64,000 nt of DNA from an uncultured Acetatifactor sp. (GCA_910578185.1 CAJTPN010000012.1:34710-98709); one strand, 5' to 3'. Positions 18,101 to 26,886 are shown, counted from the first letter of the stretch. A program made the numbers and translations. The notes: generated by a model from the letters alone, not told the origin.

Positions 18101-18949
18101 GGCCATCAGCGCCAGGTCCATCAGACAGACAAATTTATCCCCTGACTGCCTGCCGGCAAAAACTTCTTCCCTGATTTCCAGATATTTGTGATAGGCGTTT
18201 TCAATGGGGGTACGGTAATAGCCCTCACCAAATTCCACCTCCGTCAACTCTGTGGAAAATGTGGTGTGACGGCAGTGATCCGACCAATATGTATCCAATA
18301 CCCTTACTTCCGTCATGGACGGATCCCGCTTTTCCTCATCCCTGAAGTAATTTCGGATATGCACAAAATCCATAAATGTCATCGCCAGCGAAAGAGAATC
18401 ATAAAGTTTCCGAAGCGATTCTTCGCACATTTCCATAAAACCGTCAAGCACGGAAACATCCGCAGGATCCTCAAAAGCTGTGATCAGCGTATCCGGCTTT
18501 ACGCTGTCCGTCTCTCTGGAATCCACAGGATTGATACAGTATGCTTTAATCCTGGAAAACGCATCCTCCGTTATATCCCCTAATATCATATAGGTTACTG
18601 CTGTACGAATCACCGGTTCTTCGTCTTCTTTCAGGAACCTGACACACTGCACTGCAGAATCCGCTCTCTGATCAAACTGACCGGGTAAATACTCCACCGA
18701 AAACACCCTCGCCCCCTCCGGCACCGGTATTTTCTCCTCATACAGATCATCCACGGGAGGCTCCGAAAAAACGGTTCTACAGGCCTTTTCAAAAATCTCA
18801 TCGGTTATATTCTCCACATCATAGCGGATAAACACCCTGACTCCTTCCGTCCTGATTCCGAGGAAACTTCCGATCTCCTCATACAATTCCTTTGCCTTTA
18901 CCGCAAAAGGCTCCTTCTTTTCCACATAGATACGTCTGACAATTCCCAT
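15146..18949 (-). CDS. purL: Phosphoribosylformylglycinamidine synthase, one-piece form
   Basis: Fourth step of purine synthesis: FGAR plus glutamine plus ATP gives FGAM. The 1267-residue chain joins what other Gram-positives split into PurS, PurL and PurQ. An N-terminal PurS-like part leads into two AIR-synthase-like halves (the first with DTYWSDHCRHTTFSTEL and KNETHNHPTEIEPFGGAATC), and the last 260 residues are a class I glutamine amidotransferase with the nucleophile in LALGICNGFQALI and later a His/Glu region near MAHSERRG. The start follows GGAGGAGCAGA. No purine riboswitch is visible in the 86 bases before it. Confidence 0.96.
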   Translation of the reverse strand: MGIVRRIYVEKKEPFAVKAKELYEEIGSFLGIRTEGVRVFIRYDVENITDEIFEKACRTVFSEPPVDDLYEEKIPVPEGARVFSVEYLPGQFDQRADSAVQCVRFLKEDEEPVIRTAVTYMILGDITEDAFSRIKAYCINPVDSRETDSVKPDTLITAFEDPADVSVLDGFMEMCEESLRKLYDSLSLAMTFMDFVHIRNYFRDEEKRDPSMTEVRVLDTYWSDHCRHTTFSTELTEVEFGEGYYRTPIENAYHKYLEIREEVFAGRQSGDKFVCLMDLALMAMRKLKKDGKLADLEESEEINACSVVVPVEMEYDGHKQTEEWLVFFKNETHNHPTEIEPFGGAATCLGGAIRDPLSGRGYVYQAMRVTGAADPTVPVADTLKGKLPQKKLVRGAANGYSSYGNQIGLATGFVKEIYHPDYVAKRMEIGAVMGAAPRKNVIRKTSDPGDVIILLGGRTGRDGCGGATGSSKVHTEQSIETCGAEVQKGNAPTERKIQRLFRREEVSSIIKKCNDFGAGGVSVAIGELADGLVVDLDKVPKKYAGLDGTELAISESQERMAVVVDPKDVEKFLKYSAEENLEAVAVAVVTEEPRLVLNWRGKKIVDLKRSFLDTNGAHQETGVKVEIPEEEKNYFKTWAVPQVGDKLEEGDIKAAWLTLLNDLNVCSQKGLVEMFDASIGAGSVLMPYGGKYQLTETQAMVAKLPVLKGKTDTVTMMSYGFDPYLSSWSPYHGAIYAVVESMAKIVACGGDFSNIRFTFQEYFRRMTEDPSRWSQPFAALLGAFDAQMGFGLPSIGGKDSMSGTFNEIDVPPTLVSFAVDVEKINYVVTPELKDEGNILVRFHIERDEYDLPDYEDVMDVYSYIYFLMEDLIVVSAYALDAKGVAAAVSKMAFGNKLGVEIFDDITPEELFENCVGDILVEVVEHKLPMIMASEYTVSLIGTVIEEPAFVYGDVKITMDEALEAWTSRLEKVFATKAVKETTPVASDCYKAESVYVCRNKVARPTVFIPVFPGTNCEYDSARAFERAGASVLTRVFRNLSAEDIRSSVEEFEKAIAQAQIIMFPGGFSAGDEPDGSAKFFATAFRNAKMEEAVRDLLDRRDGLALGICNGFQALIKLGLVPNGKIVGQKADAPTLTFNTLNRHISKMVYTKVVSDKSPWLQGAKLGGVYCNPASHGEGRFVAPVSWLDKLFAEGQVATQYCDQEGNVSMDEEYNINGSYRAIEGITSPDGRCLGKMAHSERRGSGVAMNIYGEQDIRIFESGVAYFK

Positions 18950-19035
18950 TCTGCTCCTCCATATTTTAAGATGTTGGGTTCAAAAGACTTTTGCTCCCAT
19001 GATACATTGATTACTCTACATACATATAACGTCCC

Positions 19036-19638
19036 TCAGGCTTCCTCCTCATTGCCCAATGCCCTCAATATGTAAAGGATCTCCCTGTCTACGGTCTCCG
19101 CCGTGATTCCCATGGTCTGGGCGCAAATCTTCAGCCCCTCCAGCACGAACATGATATTTCTTGCGGTTCCTTTGCAGTCCTCACAGGAAAACTCCCCGCT
19201 CTCCACACCGGCTTCTATCAGCTTTTCAATAATTTTCACCGCCGAGTCAAACTGCTTTTTCAGCATATTATCCTTCTTGCTCAGTTGATTCTGGAAATAG
19301 AACTCATATATGGCCTGGGTTAAGGTATCATTTTTTCGGAGAAGTTCTTTCTTCTGCTCTCTCAAAAAAAGAATCAGAATATCTGCCGCTGTTGCATCCT
19401 CCGTGATACTGTCGGAAAACACGTCGTCCGTCTCCTGACTCTCCAGCCGCATCACTTCAAGGAAAATCTGACTTGTATTCTCGAAATACAGATAAAGGCC
19501 GCCGCGGCTGATCTGGCATGCATCCACTATATCCTTCATAGTGACCTTCTTGAAGCCCTTCTCTACAAAAACCTTCCTCGCTGTCTCCAATATGAACTTC
19601 TTCTTCTGTACCGATTTCTCTCCCATACCGTACCCCAT
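19036..19638 (-). CDS. TetR family transcriptional regulator
   Basis: A 200-residue one-component repressor. The helix-turn-helix is in ETARKVFVEKGFKKVTMKDIV plus ACQISRGGLYLYFENTSQIF (residues about 10-55); the rest is the all-helical ligand-binding domain. The frame is open back to 19704 but no start has a good ribosome binding site; ATG at 19638 or 19626 gives the usual length. It lies just after an unknown 154-residue gene and upstream of purL on the same strand, about 1.6 kb from the 3' end of an RND pump gene that it could control. The target is not known. Confidence 0.85.
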   Translation of the reverse strand: MGYGMGEKSVQKKKFILETARKVFVEKGFKKVTMKDIVDACQISRGGLYLYFENTSQIFLEVMRLESQETDDVFSDSITEDATAADILILFLREQKKELLRKNDTLTQAIYEFYFQNQLSKKDNMLKKQFDSAVKIIEKLIEAGVESGEFSCEDCKGTARNIMFVLEGLKICAQTMGITAETVDREILYILRALGNEEEA

Positions 19639-19672
19639 TTCCGTAACCCAAAATCTTTTACAAACCGCTCCT

Positions 19673-20137
19673 TTATGTCTCCAGCGGCTTGTCCCAGTAT
19701 TCAATAATCTTACGCATCTGTTCCAGCACCATCAGAAAAATTCCCTCCGAAACGCCTTCGCTCCACAACACGCTCTTTGTCCTGCCTCCCAGCACATATT
19801 TCGACAAAATTCCACGCAGAAGATCCCACTCCTTTATTCCCGCCGATGTGATAATCCTGCGCTCCTTATCATGGTCTGTAATTCTATTTCTCGTAAATAT
19901 ATAACTGTAATTCCGTTCCATCAATGAAGACGCGGAAGCCTCCTTTATAAAGCTCATCAGCGTGGAGTCATACACTGGAAAGCTCATGGAATTCTCAGTG
20001 AATCCCTGCCCGCGATAATTTGTGCTGCCCGGCTTTCCCGAATTTTTTTCCAGCCATGGCTGATACCGCAGCAGAGGCGTAACCTGTTCTTTATATTCCT
20101 GTACCATATTATGTCGGTATTCTGTGACCTGTACCAT
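19673..20137 (-). CDS. Unknown 154-residue protein beside the TetR regulator
   Basis: Not recognised. The start follows AAGGCAGGTGTATTTTC. The protein has no signal, no membrane helix and no familiar motif; it is mixed in charge with phrases such as LRYQPWLEKNSGKPGSTNY and ERRIITSAGIKEWDLL, and the end reads MRKIIEYWDKPLET. It is probably cotranscribed with the TetR gene, 34 bases downstream, and a direct repeat that could be an operator lies upstream. Confidence 0.65.
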   Translation of the reverse strand: MVQVTEYRHNMVQEYKEQVTPLLRYQPWLEKNSGKPGSTNYRGQGFTENSMSFPVYDSTLMSFIKEASASSLMERNYSYIFTRNRITDHDKERRIITSAGIKEWDLLRGILSKYVLGGRTKSVLWSEGVSEGIFLMVLEQMRKIIEYWDKPLET

Positions 20138-20181
20138 GAAAATACACCTGCCTTTAACCTATCTCTATTCTAACAAATTCC

Positions 20182-20211
20182 CATGTTATGACACTAAATA
20201 TGACACACATG
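20182..20211. promoter_or_regulatory. Possible operator: direct repeats of TATGACAC
   Basis: TATGACAC occurs at 20187 and 20199, 12 bases apart, flanked by CATG on both sides. It is about 50 bases before the 154-residue gene and on the other side faces the tRNA-Trp promoter. A site for the TetR protein is a guess from position. Confidence 0.35.
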
Positions 20212-20266
20212 TATTTTTATTTTACCACATTTTTCACAAAAGTACAGTAAAAATTTAAAAATCTAC

Positions 20267-20296
20267 TTGATTATTCCAACCCACCTGTGCTATAAT
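20267..20296 (+). promoter_or_regulatory. tRNA-Trp promoter
   Basis: TTGATT, 18 bases, TATAAT; the -10 element ends 62 bases before the mature tRNA. Confidence 0.65.
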
Positions 20297-20358
20297 ATGA
20301 TTCGTGACAGGGAGCCAATGGTTTTATACAGGATTGTTCATTGGCGAAAGCTGAAAAT

Positions 20359-20429
20359 AGGGGAATAGTACAGCGGTAGTGCGGCGGTCTCCAAAACCGT
20401 AAACGGGAGTTCGATCCTCTCTTCCCCTG
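20359..20429 (+). tRNA. tRNA-Trp (anticodon CCA)
   Basis: A 71-nt cloverleaf: acceptor AGGGGAA/TTCCCCT, anticodon stem GCGGT/ACCGT with loop CTCCAAA (anticodon CCA), T arm CGGGAGTTCGATCCTCT. CCA tail not encoded. Confidence 0.95.
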
Positions 20430-20434
20430 CTGAA

Positions 20435-20483
20435 AGAAAGTGTCAGGAAGTGTTGTCAGACAGCATTTGCCGACACTTTCTTT
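20435..20483 (+). terminator. Terminator after tRNA-Trp
   Basis: AGAAAGTGTC pairs with GACACTTTCT, an inner stem forms from TGTTGTC/GACAGCA, and a run of seven T follows. Confidence 0.88.
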
Positions 20484-20656
20484 TTTTGTCCGCCTCGCCA
20501 AAAGGGCGTCCAGTACAGAGCCATAAACGCCCGAAAGAAAATATCAGCTGCGGTCTTTGACGATGCATTCTTTGACGATGCATTTTTTCATGTATGGACC
20601 TTATAGCACACAATGTAAAAGGAAGCAGAATGGAACTTAAAACAGGAGGAAAGACC

Positions 20657-21046
20657 ATGACACAAAAAGAACAGTTAGAAAAAGCACTCGACACCTTACG
20701 GCAGTATATCCTTCTTCTGGCAGAACAGGCAGGAGAAAGCAAAGAACATGCGGAGTTGCTCTGGGAGGGTATCAGGAAATCTGAAGGCCTTCTGCAGGAG
20801 CTGGCATACTACCACGACTACGGGGAGCTGCTCTGCAAATATCAAATTGGAGGATATACCCTGGCGGATGTACTTGTCTGGCAAGTGGATCATTTTAAAC
20901 TCTACATGGATCGTCCGGATGATATGAATCGATACAGACAGCCCCGGCTAATCCTGTCCGCCTTTGACACAATGGTGCGGATGGAGACCGCCCCAGAACA
21001 GTTTCGGGATAAAATGCATTACGAAACAGGTCAGGATATCCTGTAA
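20657..21046 (+). CDS. Unknown 129-residue protein
   Basis: Not recognised. ATG at 20657 has AGGAGG nine bases upstream, which fixes the start although the frame is open earlier. The product is acidic and looks fully helical (QLEKALDTLRQYILLLAEQ), with an aromatic middle (ELAYYHDYGELLCKYQIGG) and no membrane segment. It stands alone on the plus strand between tRNA-Trp and a two-way terminator. No function is suggested. Confidence 0.72.
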   Translation: MTQKEQLEKALDTLRQYILLLAEQAGESKEHAELLWEGIRKSEGLLQELAYYHDYGELLCKYQIGGYTLADVLVWQVDHFKLYMDRPDDMNRYRQPRLILSAFDTMVRMETAPEQFRDKMHYETGQDIL

Positions 21047-21107
21047 ACAATTATTCTACTGTGTTAATTTGGGCTAAATGCTGATGAGAACAAAAGAATT
21101 TTATAAT

Positions 21108-21151
21108 AAGACAAAGCACTCACAAAAAATCTTTGTGGGTGCTTCGTCTTA
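21108..21151. terminator. Two-way terminator between a plus-strand gene and the RND gene
   Basis: AAGACAAAGCACTCACAAA pairs with TTTGTGGGTGCTTCGTCTT with few mismatches. Runs of A/T flank both sides (TTATAATAAGAC and GTCTTATAAAA). Confidence 0.75.
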
Positions 21152-21272
21152 TAAAAGGGGAATTCATGTATATAATAACCCAAGGTTCGACTTTTGTCAA
21201 CAGTTTTTTCAAATATTTTTATTTTTTTTGCAGCCTGCACTTCAATACAATTTTGCGCCTCCCCGTCCGGCT

Positions 21273-24200
21273 TTAAGATTCCTGCACCGGGCTTTGGGGC
21301 AATACTTCTCTCGCTTTCTTTTCCCTGATAAATAAATCATAGACACAGGGAATGACCACCAACGTCAGCAGCGTTCCGTAAGTGAGCCCGCCTATGGTTA
21401 CCACCGCCATGGGCTTTGCCATCTCAGATCCCATATCATTGCTGAACACCATAGTGGATAAGGCAAGAATGGTGGTAAGTGCAGTCATAAGAACGGGACG
21501 GAGTCTGGTACGCCCTGCCATCAGTATCGCCTCTCTTTTCTCCATGCCTTCCTGCCTGAGCTGATTCATATAGTCAATGAGCACGATACCATTATTGACA
21601 ATGACACCGGCAAGCATTACAAAACCGATCAGAGCAATCACACTGACTTCGCTGCCGCTGACATATAACCCAAGGAATCCTCCCGTAAATGCCAGCGGTA
21701 TGGTAAACATGATAATAAAGGGAGAAAGCAGAGACTGAAACTGCGCCACCATGATCAAATACATAAACAGCACTGCCAGAATCAGCATCAGAACAATCTG
21801 CTGCATGGCGTCTACAATCATCTCATTTTCACCGGAAAATACCAGCCGATAGCCCGCAGGCACCTCATAATTTGCCAGCTTTGCCTCCACGTCCCCTGAG
21901 ACAATCCCTACATTATATCCCTCCGCAATGGCCGCGGACACGGAAATATACCTGGTCTGATCCACACGATTGATGGAGGACAGCGATTCCGCCACTTCAA
22001 AGGATGCAATCTGAGAAAGCGGAATCTTCACCTTATCGCCGTTTTCATCCGTGCCGTCCACCTCCAGAGCCTTCACCAATTCTCTGGTCAAGGTGATGTC
22101 ATTTCCGTTCATAACATACACGCCGTAATCCTTCTGGGACGCCTCCAGCGTGGTTGCCGCACTGGCACTGGCAAGCTTTGTATAAATCTGGCTAAACACC
22201 TGACCTACCGTTAGACCGTAGCGCACCGCCTCATTGCGGTCAACGACAACTCGCAGCTCCTGTCCCGCATCGTCAAGGCCGTCGCTGATATCAGTAGTCC
22301 CTTCCACACTCTCAAGCACGGCAGCTACTTCCCCTGCAATCCGGCGCAAAGTATCCAAATCCCTGCCCCGCACCTGAATGGCAATTCCGCTCCCTCCCAT
22401 GACACTCATATCCATGCTTGAGGTATCAATATCGATCTCTGCTTCCAGCCCTTCTGTCTTTTCCATGATAGCACGTGCGATTCTCTCGTTGCTCATGGAC
22501 TTATCCTCCCGGGTCACCACATAGATGGTGGTAGAATTAGTACTGTTTCCTCCCATGCCGCCCAGCATGGCCATGGTAGAACCGCTGGTCATGGCACCCA
22601 CATTCTGCACATCCTCTATGGAAAGAATCTCTTCCACCACTTTATCCGTCAGATCTCCCGTCTCCTCCAGCGTTGCGTCCTCCGGCAGCTTTACACTGAC
22701 CGTAAGCTGAGTGGAATCCATATCCGACATAAATGCGGTGCCATTGGAGAAGGCAAGCCAAACGCTGGCAGCCAGCAGGCCGATCACCAAAATAATCACT
22801 AAAGGCTTCATCCTCAAAGCCCCGGAGAGCAATTTTTCATATCCTTTCGCCATTGCGCCAAAAAATTTACTCTCCTTCTGCTCTTTCATCTTCACCAACA
22901 TCTTGGAAGACATGGCCGGAACCACCGTCAATGCTATGATTAGACTGGCCAAAAGTGAATATGCAATCGTAAGCCCCATATCCACAAATAGCTGCCTTGT
23001 AATACCCTCGGTAAATACGATGGGAAGGAACACACATACCGTGGTAAGCGTAGACGCCATAATAGCTCCCGCCACCTCGCCGGCACCCGCCATTGCCGCA
23101 TCTTTCACGGAATATCCCTCACTGCGAAGCCTGTAAATATTTTCGATCACCACAATGGAATTATCCACCAGCATACCTATGCCCAGCGCAAGTCCGGACA
23201 ATGAAATAATATTCAGGGTCACACCGCTGAAATACATACAAACGATGGCCGTCACCAAGCTGATTGGAATGGAAAAGGCCACAACCAGCGTCGGTCTGAG
23301 ATCTTTTAAAAACAACAACAGAATCACAATGGCCAGAACCGCTCCAAATAAAATATTGCTGATGATGGAATCCATTACCAGATCGATATAGATCCCCTGG
23401 TCCATTAAAACAATCAGCGACAGATTGCCGTCCTGTCCCATAAGTTCTTCAAAACGTTTTGCCAACAAGTCCGATACCTGGCCGGTAGAATATCCCGTCT
23501 GTTTTTGGATTGAGAGCATGACCCCCGCGCTGCCGTCCACATTGGTATAAATAGACGCAGCGTTATCAGTATAAAAAACATCCGCCACATCCTGCAGCGT
23601 AATTACCGGGACCCCATCCATGTGCAGATCCATCAAAGGAATGTTCTGCAACTCCTCCACCGTATGAGGCTTATCCCCCACACGCACCATATAACTGATA
23701 CCCTCTTCTGTCACATAGCCTGCGGGCATGGAAAAATTCTGTGCCGTCAACAGCCCCTTAACTGTATCCACAGTAAGAATGTTGGTCATATCCGCCTGTT
23801 CATACGCCGTCTCCTTTGAATCCTCCAACTGTTGTAATCCATCGGCAAGCTGATCCTCAGCATCGTTAAGCTGATCCTCTCCGCTCTTCAACTGCTCCAG
23901 TGCGCTGTCAAGCTGCGTTTCGGCCAACTCCAACTGCAGCTGGCCAAGCGCAATCTGTGTGCTTGCCTCCGCAAAGCCAAGCGCAGCCTCCATCTGCCCC
24001 TTTTCCACTTCCACAAGTCCTGCATCCACCAGCGCAAGCTGCTCGTCCAATGTGTGAATGGTCTCATACACAATCCCGGCGTAAGCGTCCAGTCCCAGAC
24101 CGTTTGTCAGTGCATTCAACGCATTCTCCAGATTCTCCCGCTTTGCCACGATCTGATTGGATCCCCCCTGCGACAGAATCGTCAGCATAGCCGTCACGGA

Positions 24201-25361
24201 AACGAACTGATTGCTGTCGCTCCAATCCAACTGCTCCAGGTTGTTGAGCAATTCGTCCAGCTGACTGTCAATCCCCCGCATCTGAGATACAATCTCGCTT
24301 TCCATATAATCTCTCTTCAGTTCCCGTATCTCCTGTCTGGCCTGTTCCGCCGCAGTCTCGTCCCCTGCGGAAACAGCGGATATTACCGCCTGGCACGCCC
24401 GCAGATATCTTTCCGGTGCATTGATCAAAATATCTGTTAGATCGTTTATCTGATTAATTCCATCACTTAGCTGTTTCGCCGTCGTAAGATTCGCCGTCAG
24501 ATTCATCTTGGTGGCTTCCAAATCCGCCTTTGCCGTGAGCAGATCCTTTTTGGTTGACGCAAGCGTCTGCATGGTTTCTTCCTTTTTGTCCGCCAGTTCC
24601 TTTTTGCCGTTTTCCAATTCGGCCCTGCCGTCCTCCACCTCCTTTTTGCCGTCTTCAAGCTCCTTTTTGCCGTCCGCAAGTTCTTTTTTGCCGTCTTCGA
24701 TTTTCTGGCGCCCATCCTCTATTTCTTCCCGGGCCTCTTTCATTTTCTCATCAATAGCGGCAAAAATTTTTTCATTTACCACATCCACCTTATCCTGCCG
24801 GATAATGACATTCACACTCTCTTCCAGCAGACCGGTGGCGCTGACACTTGCAACGCCCTCAATACTTTCCAGCTCCGGAATAATTGATTCCTGCGCATAT
24901 GTACTGATTTGGGCATAATCCATGCCCTCCACGCCAACAGCCGCAATCATCACAGGCAGCATATCCGGATTCATCTTTATCATAATGGGATTCCCAATGG
25001 AATCACTCCAGTAACTCTTGATTTGATCCAGACTCTCTCTGATCTCCAGTGATACCGCATTCATATCCGCCGTCTGCGCAAACTCCAAAATTACCATGGA
25101 ATAACTCTCATTAGATATGGAACTGATACTTTCGATATTACTCACGGTAGCCATGGCCGCTTCCACCGGCTGCGTTACCGCCTCCTCCACTGTCTCCGGA
25201 CTGGCTCCCGGATAAGTGGTCATCACGATCACATATGGAAGGCTGATACTGGGCAGCAAGTCGGCGGTCATCCTGGTAAAGGAAACCACTCCCAGGATAA
25301 TTGCCAATACCACTCCCACCAACACTGTATAAGGCTTTTTTACACTAAAATCAGAAATCAT
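21273..25361 (-). CDS. RND family efflux transporter with a coiled-coil insert
   Basis: A 1362-residue inner-membrane pump of the AcrB/HAE1 type, about 300 longer than usual. It opens with the family start DFSVKKPYTVLVGVVLAIIL, and the proton-relay helix reads GLALGIGMLVDNSIVVIENI. Two blocks of membrane helices flank two outer loops. The first outer loop (about residues 215-520) holds a long coiled coil built from seven-residue units such as KKELEDG, followed by many more heptads. No membrane fusion protein gene is adjacent, as is common for such pumps in Gram-positives. The start follows AGGAGCGGGT. Substrate unknown; the TetR gene nearby might be the regulator. Confidence 0.92.
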   Translation of the reverse strand: MISDFSVKKPYTVLVGVVLAIILGVVSFTRMTADLLPSISLPYVIVMTTYPGASPETVEEAVTQPVEAAMATVSNIESISSISNESYSMVILEFAQTADMNAVSLEIRESLDQIKSYWSDSIGNPIMIKMNPDMLPVMIAAVGVEGMDYAQISTYAQESIIPELESIEGVASVSATGLLEESVNVIIRQDKVDVVNEKIFAAIDEKMKEAREEIEDGRQKIEDGKKELADGKKELEDGKKEVEDGRAELENGKKELADKKEETMQTLASTKKDLLTAKADLEATKMNLTANLTTAKQLSDGINQINDLTDILINAPERYLRACQAVISAVSAGDETAAEQARQEIRELKRDYMESEIVSQMRGIDSQLDELLNNLEQLDWSDSNQFVSVTAMLTILSQGGSNQIVAKRENLENALNALTNGLGLDAYAGIVYETIHTLDEQLALVDAGLVEVEKGQMEAALGFAEASTQIALGQLQLELAETQLDSALEQLKSGEDQLNDAEDQLADGLQQLEDSKETAYEQADMTNILTVDTVKGLLTAQNFSMPAGYVTEEGISYMVRVGDKPHTVEELQNIPLMDLHMDGVPVITLQDVADVFYTDNAASIYTNVDGSAGVMLSIQKQTGYSTGQVSDLLAKRFEELMGQDGNLSLIVLMDQGIYIDLVMDSIISNILFGAVLAIVILLLFLKDLRPTLVVAFSIPISLVTAIVCMYFSGVTLNIISLSGLALGIGMLVDNSIVVIENIYRLRSEGYSVKDAAMAGAGEVAGAIMASTLTTVCVFLPIVFTEGITRQLFVDMGLTIAYSLLASLIIALTVVPAMSSKMLVKMKEQKESKFFGAMAKGYEKLLSGALRMKPLVIILVIGLLAASVWLAFSNGTAFMSDMDSTQLTVSVKLPEDATLEETGDLTDKVVEEILSIEDVQNVGAMTSGSTMAMLGGMGGNSTNSTTIYVVTREDKSMSNERIARAIMEKTEGLEAEIDIDTSSMDMSVMGGSGIAIQVRGRDLDTLRRIAGEVAAVLESVEGTTDISDGLDDAGQELRVVVDRNEAVRYGLTVGQVFSQIYTKLASASAATTLEASQKDYGVYVMNGNDITLTRELVKALEVDGTDENGDKVKIPLSQIASFEVAESLSSINRVDQTRYISVSAAIAEGYNVGIVSGDVEAKLANYEVPAGYRLVFSGENEMIVDAMQQIVLMLILAVLFMYLIMVAQFQSLLSPFIIMFTIPLAFTGGFLGLYVSGSEVSVIALIGFVMLAGVIVNNGIVLIDYMNQLRQEGMEKREAILMAGRTRLRPVLMTALTTILALSTMVFSNDMGSEMAKPMAVVTIGGLTYGTLLTLVVIPCVYDLFIREKKAREVLPQSPVQES
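24596..24720 (-). repeat. 21-bp repeats coding for heptads in the RND insert
   Basis: The plus-strand unit near CTTTTTGCCGTC recurs every 21 bases at least five times, giving seven-residue units of the form DGKKELE. It is coding sequence. Confidence 0.8.
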
Positions 25362-25432
25362 ACCCGCTCCTATTCTGCCGTCCGATCAGGAAAGCCCGGC
25401 CTGAATTGATCAGATGCCGTTTTATCCTGTTG

Positions 25433-25462
25433 ATTATATTCCCCATTGGCTTTGCCTGTCAA
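25433..25462 (-). promoter_or_regulatory. Promoter of the RND gene
   Basis: Minus strand: TTGACA (25462-25457), 18 bases, TATAAT (25438-25433), about 70 bases before the start codon. Confidence 0.75.
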
Positions 25463-25515
25463 TAGAAGTGATCTTTCCAAAATTGAAACTTTTTCTAAAA
25501 TTTTCTTGGGCTGTT

Positions 25516-26133
25516 TTATAAAATTTTTTTAATTTTTGCTTTCAGCCGCTGCAGCGCATTATCCGTGGCCTTCTCATCCCTGCCCAGTACTCTGGCAATT
25601 TGACTGTAACTCATACCGGTGATGTACAAGTCCAATACTTGTTTTTCAAATTCGCTAAGTTCCTCCTCTATGGTTCTCTCCAAATATGCCACTCTTTCCT
25701 TGTCCAAAAAGCGTTCCTCCGGACTTAATTCCACTCTGTCCGCCAGTAATTCCGCCAGATTCGCCCCTTCCCTGTCGTCCCCCGGGCTCTCGCTGTCCAA
25801 GGATACATAAGTATTCAGCGGAAAATGTTTTCGTCTTCTGGAAGCCTGTACCGCCGTATACATCTGCCTGCTGATACATAGTTCCGCAAAGGTGGAAAAG
25901 CTGGCATCCCTGCCAGTGTCATAATCTCTCACCGCTTTAAACAGACCTATCATCCCTTCCTGGATCAGATCCTCGTTGTCCGCCCCCAGTATAAACATGG
26001 ACTTGGCCTTGCTGCGCACCAGGTTCTTATACTTTTCACAGATATAATCCATAATCCCTGTTTCACCGCGTCTTAGACGGTCAATCAATTCTCCGTCACC
26101 GCATTGTACATAATTTCCGTATCTTTCCGCCAT
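25516..26133 (-). CDS. sigH: RNA polymerase sigma-H (early sporulation / stationary phase)
   Basis: A 205-residue sigma-70 family factor. Region 2 is seen in DYICEKYKNLVRSKAKSMFI and DNEDLIQEGMIGLFKAVRDY (core binding and -10 recognition); region 4 in LYITGMSYSQIARVLGRDEK (-35 recognition). The order of rlmB before sigH matches the arrangement of Firmicutes, where this cluster also has cysS and mrnC. Its presence suggests, but does not prove, that the organism can form spores. The start lies 12 bases after rlmB. Confidence 0.94.
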   Translation of the reverse strand: MAERYGNYVQCGDGELIDRLRRGETGIMDYICEKYKNLVRSKAKSMFILGADNEDLIQEGMIGLFKAVRDYDTGRDASFSTFAELCISRQMYTAVQASRRRKHFPLNTYVSLDSESPGDDREGANLAELLADRVELSPEERFLDKERVAYLERTIEEELSEFEKQVLDLYITGMSYSQIARVLGRDEKATDNALQRLKAKIKKIL

Positions 26134-26145
26134 GCCATCTTTTCC

Positions 26146-26886
26146 TCACATCATCCTCTGCCGCAGAATCTCATACGCCAGTACGCCTGCCGCCACGGAT
26201 GCATTCAGGGAATCAATATCCCCTTTCATCGGGATGGCCGCTGTCATATCACATTTTTCCTTCACCAGCCTGCCAACGCCTTCGCCCTCACTTCCAATCA
26301 CAAGTCCCATAGGTCCTTTCAAATTCAGCTCATACATGGGTGTTCCCCCCATATCGGCACAGACAAACCATAACCCTTCTTTCTTCAGATCCTCTATGGT
26401 CTTTGCAAGATTCGTTACCTTTGCCACAGGGGTATAATTCAGCGCCCCTGCGGAGGCTTTGGCCACCGTAGCCGTCAAACCAACCGCCCTGTTCCTGGGT
26501 ATGATAACCCCATGACCTCCCACCAGATTTGCCGTTCTGATGATTGCGCCCAAATTATGAGGATCTTCTATATTGTCAAGCAAAAACAAAAACGGCGGCT
26601 CTCCTTTTTCCTTTGCCGCCCGCAGCATATCATCCACCGAGGCATATTCGTACGCCGCTGCAACCGCGATGACGCCCTGATGCTTCCCTGTCTGGGAAAG
26701 CTGGTTCAGCCGTTCCCTGGTGACATATTTCACAAGGGTATCACACTTTTTGGCTTCCCTCTTAATGGTCATGACAGGCCCGTCTTGACAGCCTTCCAGC
26801 AAATACAGCTTGTCTATGGTCTTCCCCGACCTAAATGCCTCGATCACCGCATTTCTACCCTCTATGGTTAATTCTTCGTATTCCAT
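26146..26886 (-). CDS. rlmB: 23S rRNA 2'-O-methyltransferase, TrmH/RlmB family
   Basis: A SPOUT-fold methyltransferase of 246 residues that probably methylates a ribose of 23S rRNA. The N-terminal part (ELTIEGRNAVIEAFRSGKTI) is the L30e-like RNA-binding domain. The knot has the three motifs LLDNIEDPHNLGAIIRTAN, VIGSEGEGVGRLV and IPMKGDIDSLNASVAAG. The start follows AAGGAGAGGGCA. It sits between mrnC and sigH, as in many Firmicutes. Confidence 0.93.
   Translation of the reverse strand: MEYEELTIEGRNAVIEAFRSGKTIDKLYLLEGCQDGPVMTIKREAKKCDTLVKYVTRERLNQLSQTGKHQGVIAVAAAYEYASVDDMLRAAKEKGEPPFLFLLDNIEDPHNLGAIIRTANLVGGHGVIIPRNRAVGLTATVAKASAGALNYTPVAKVTNLAKTIEDLKKEGLWFVCADMGGTPMYELNLKGPMGLVIGSEGEGVGRLVKEKCDMTAAIPMKGDIDSLNASVAAGVLAYEILRQRMM

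Noticed and set aside
18950..19035. Purine riboswitch before purL
   Set aside because: The gap is only 86 bases and the conserved purine-riboswitch core is not visible.
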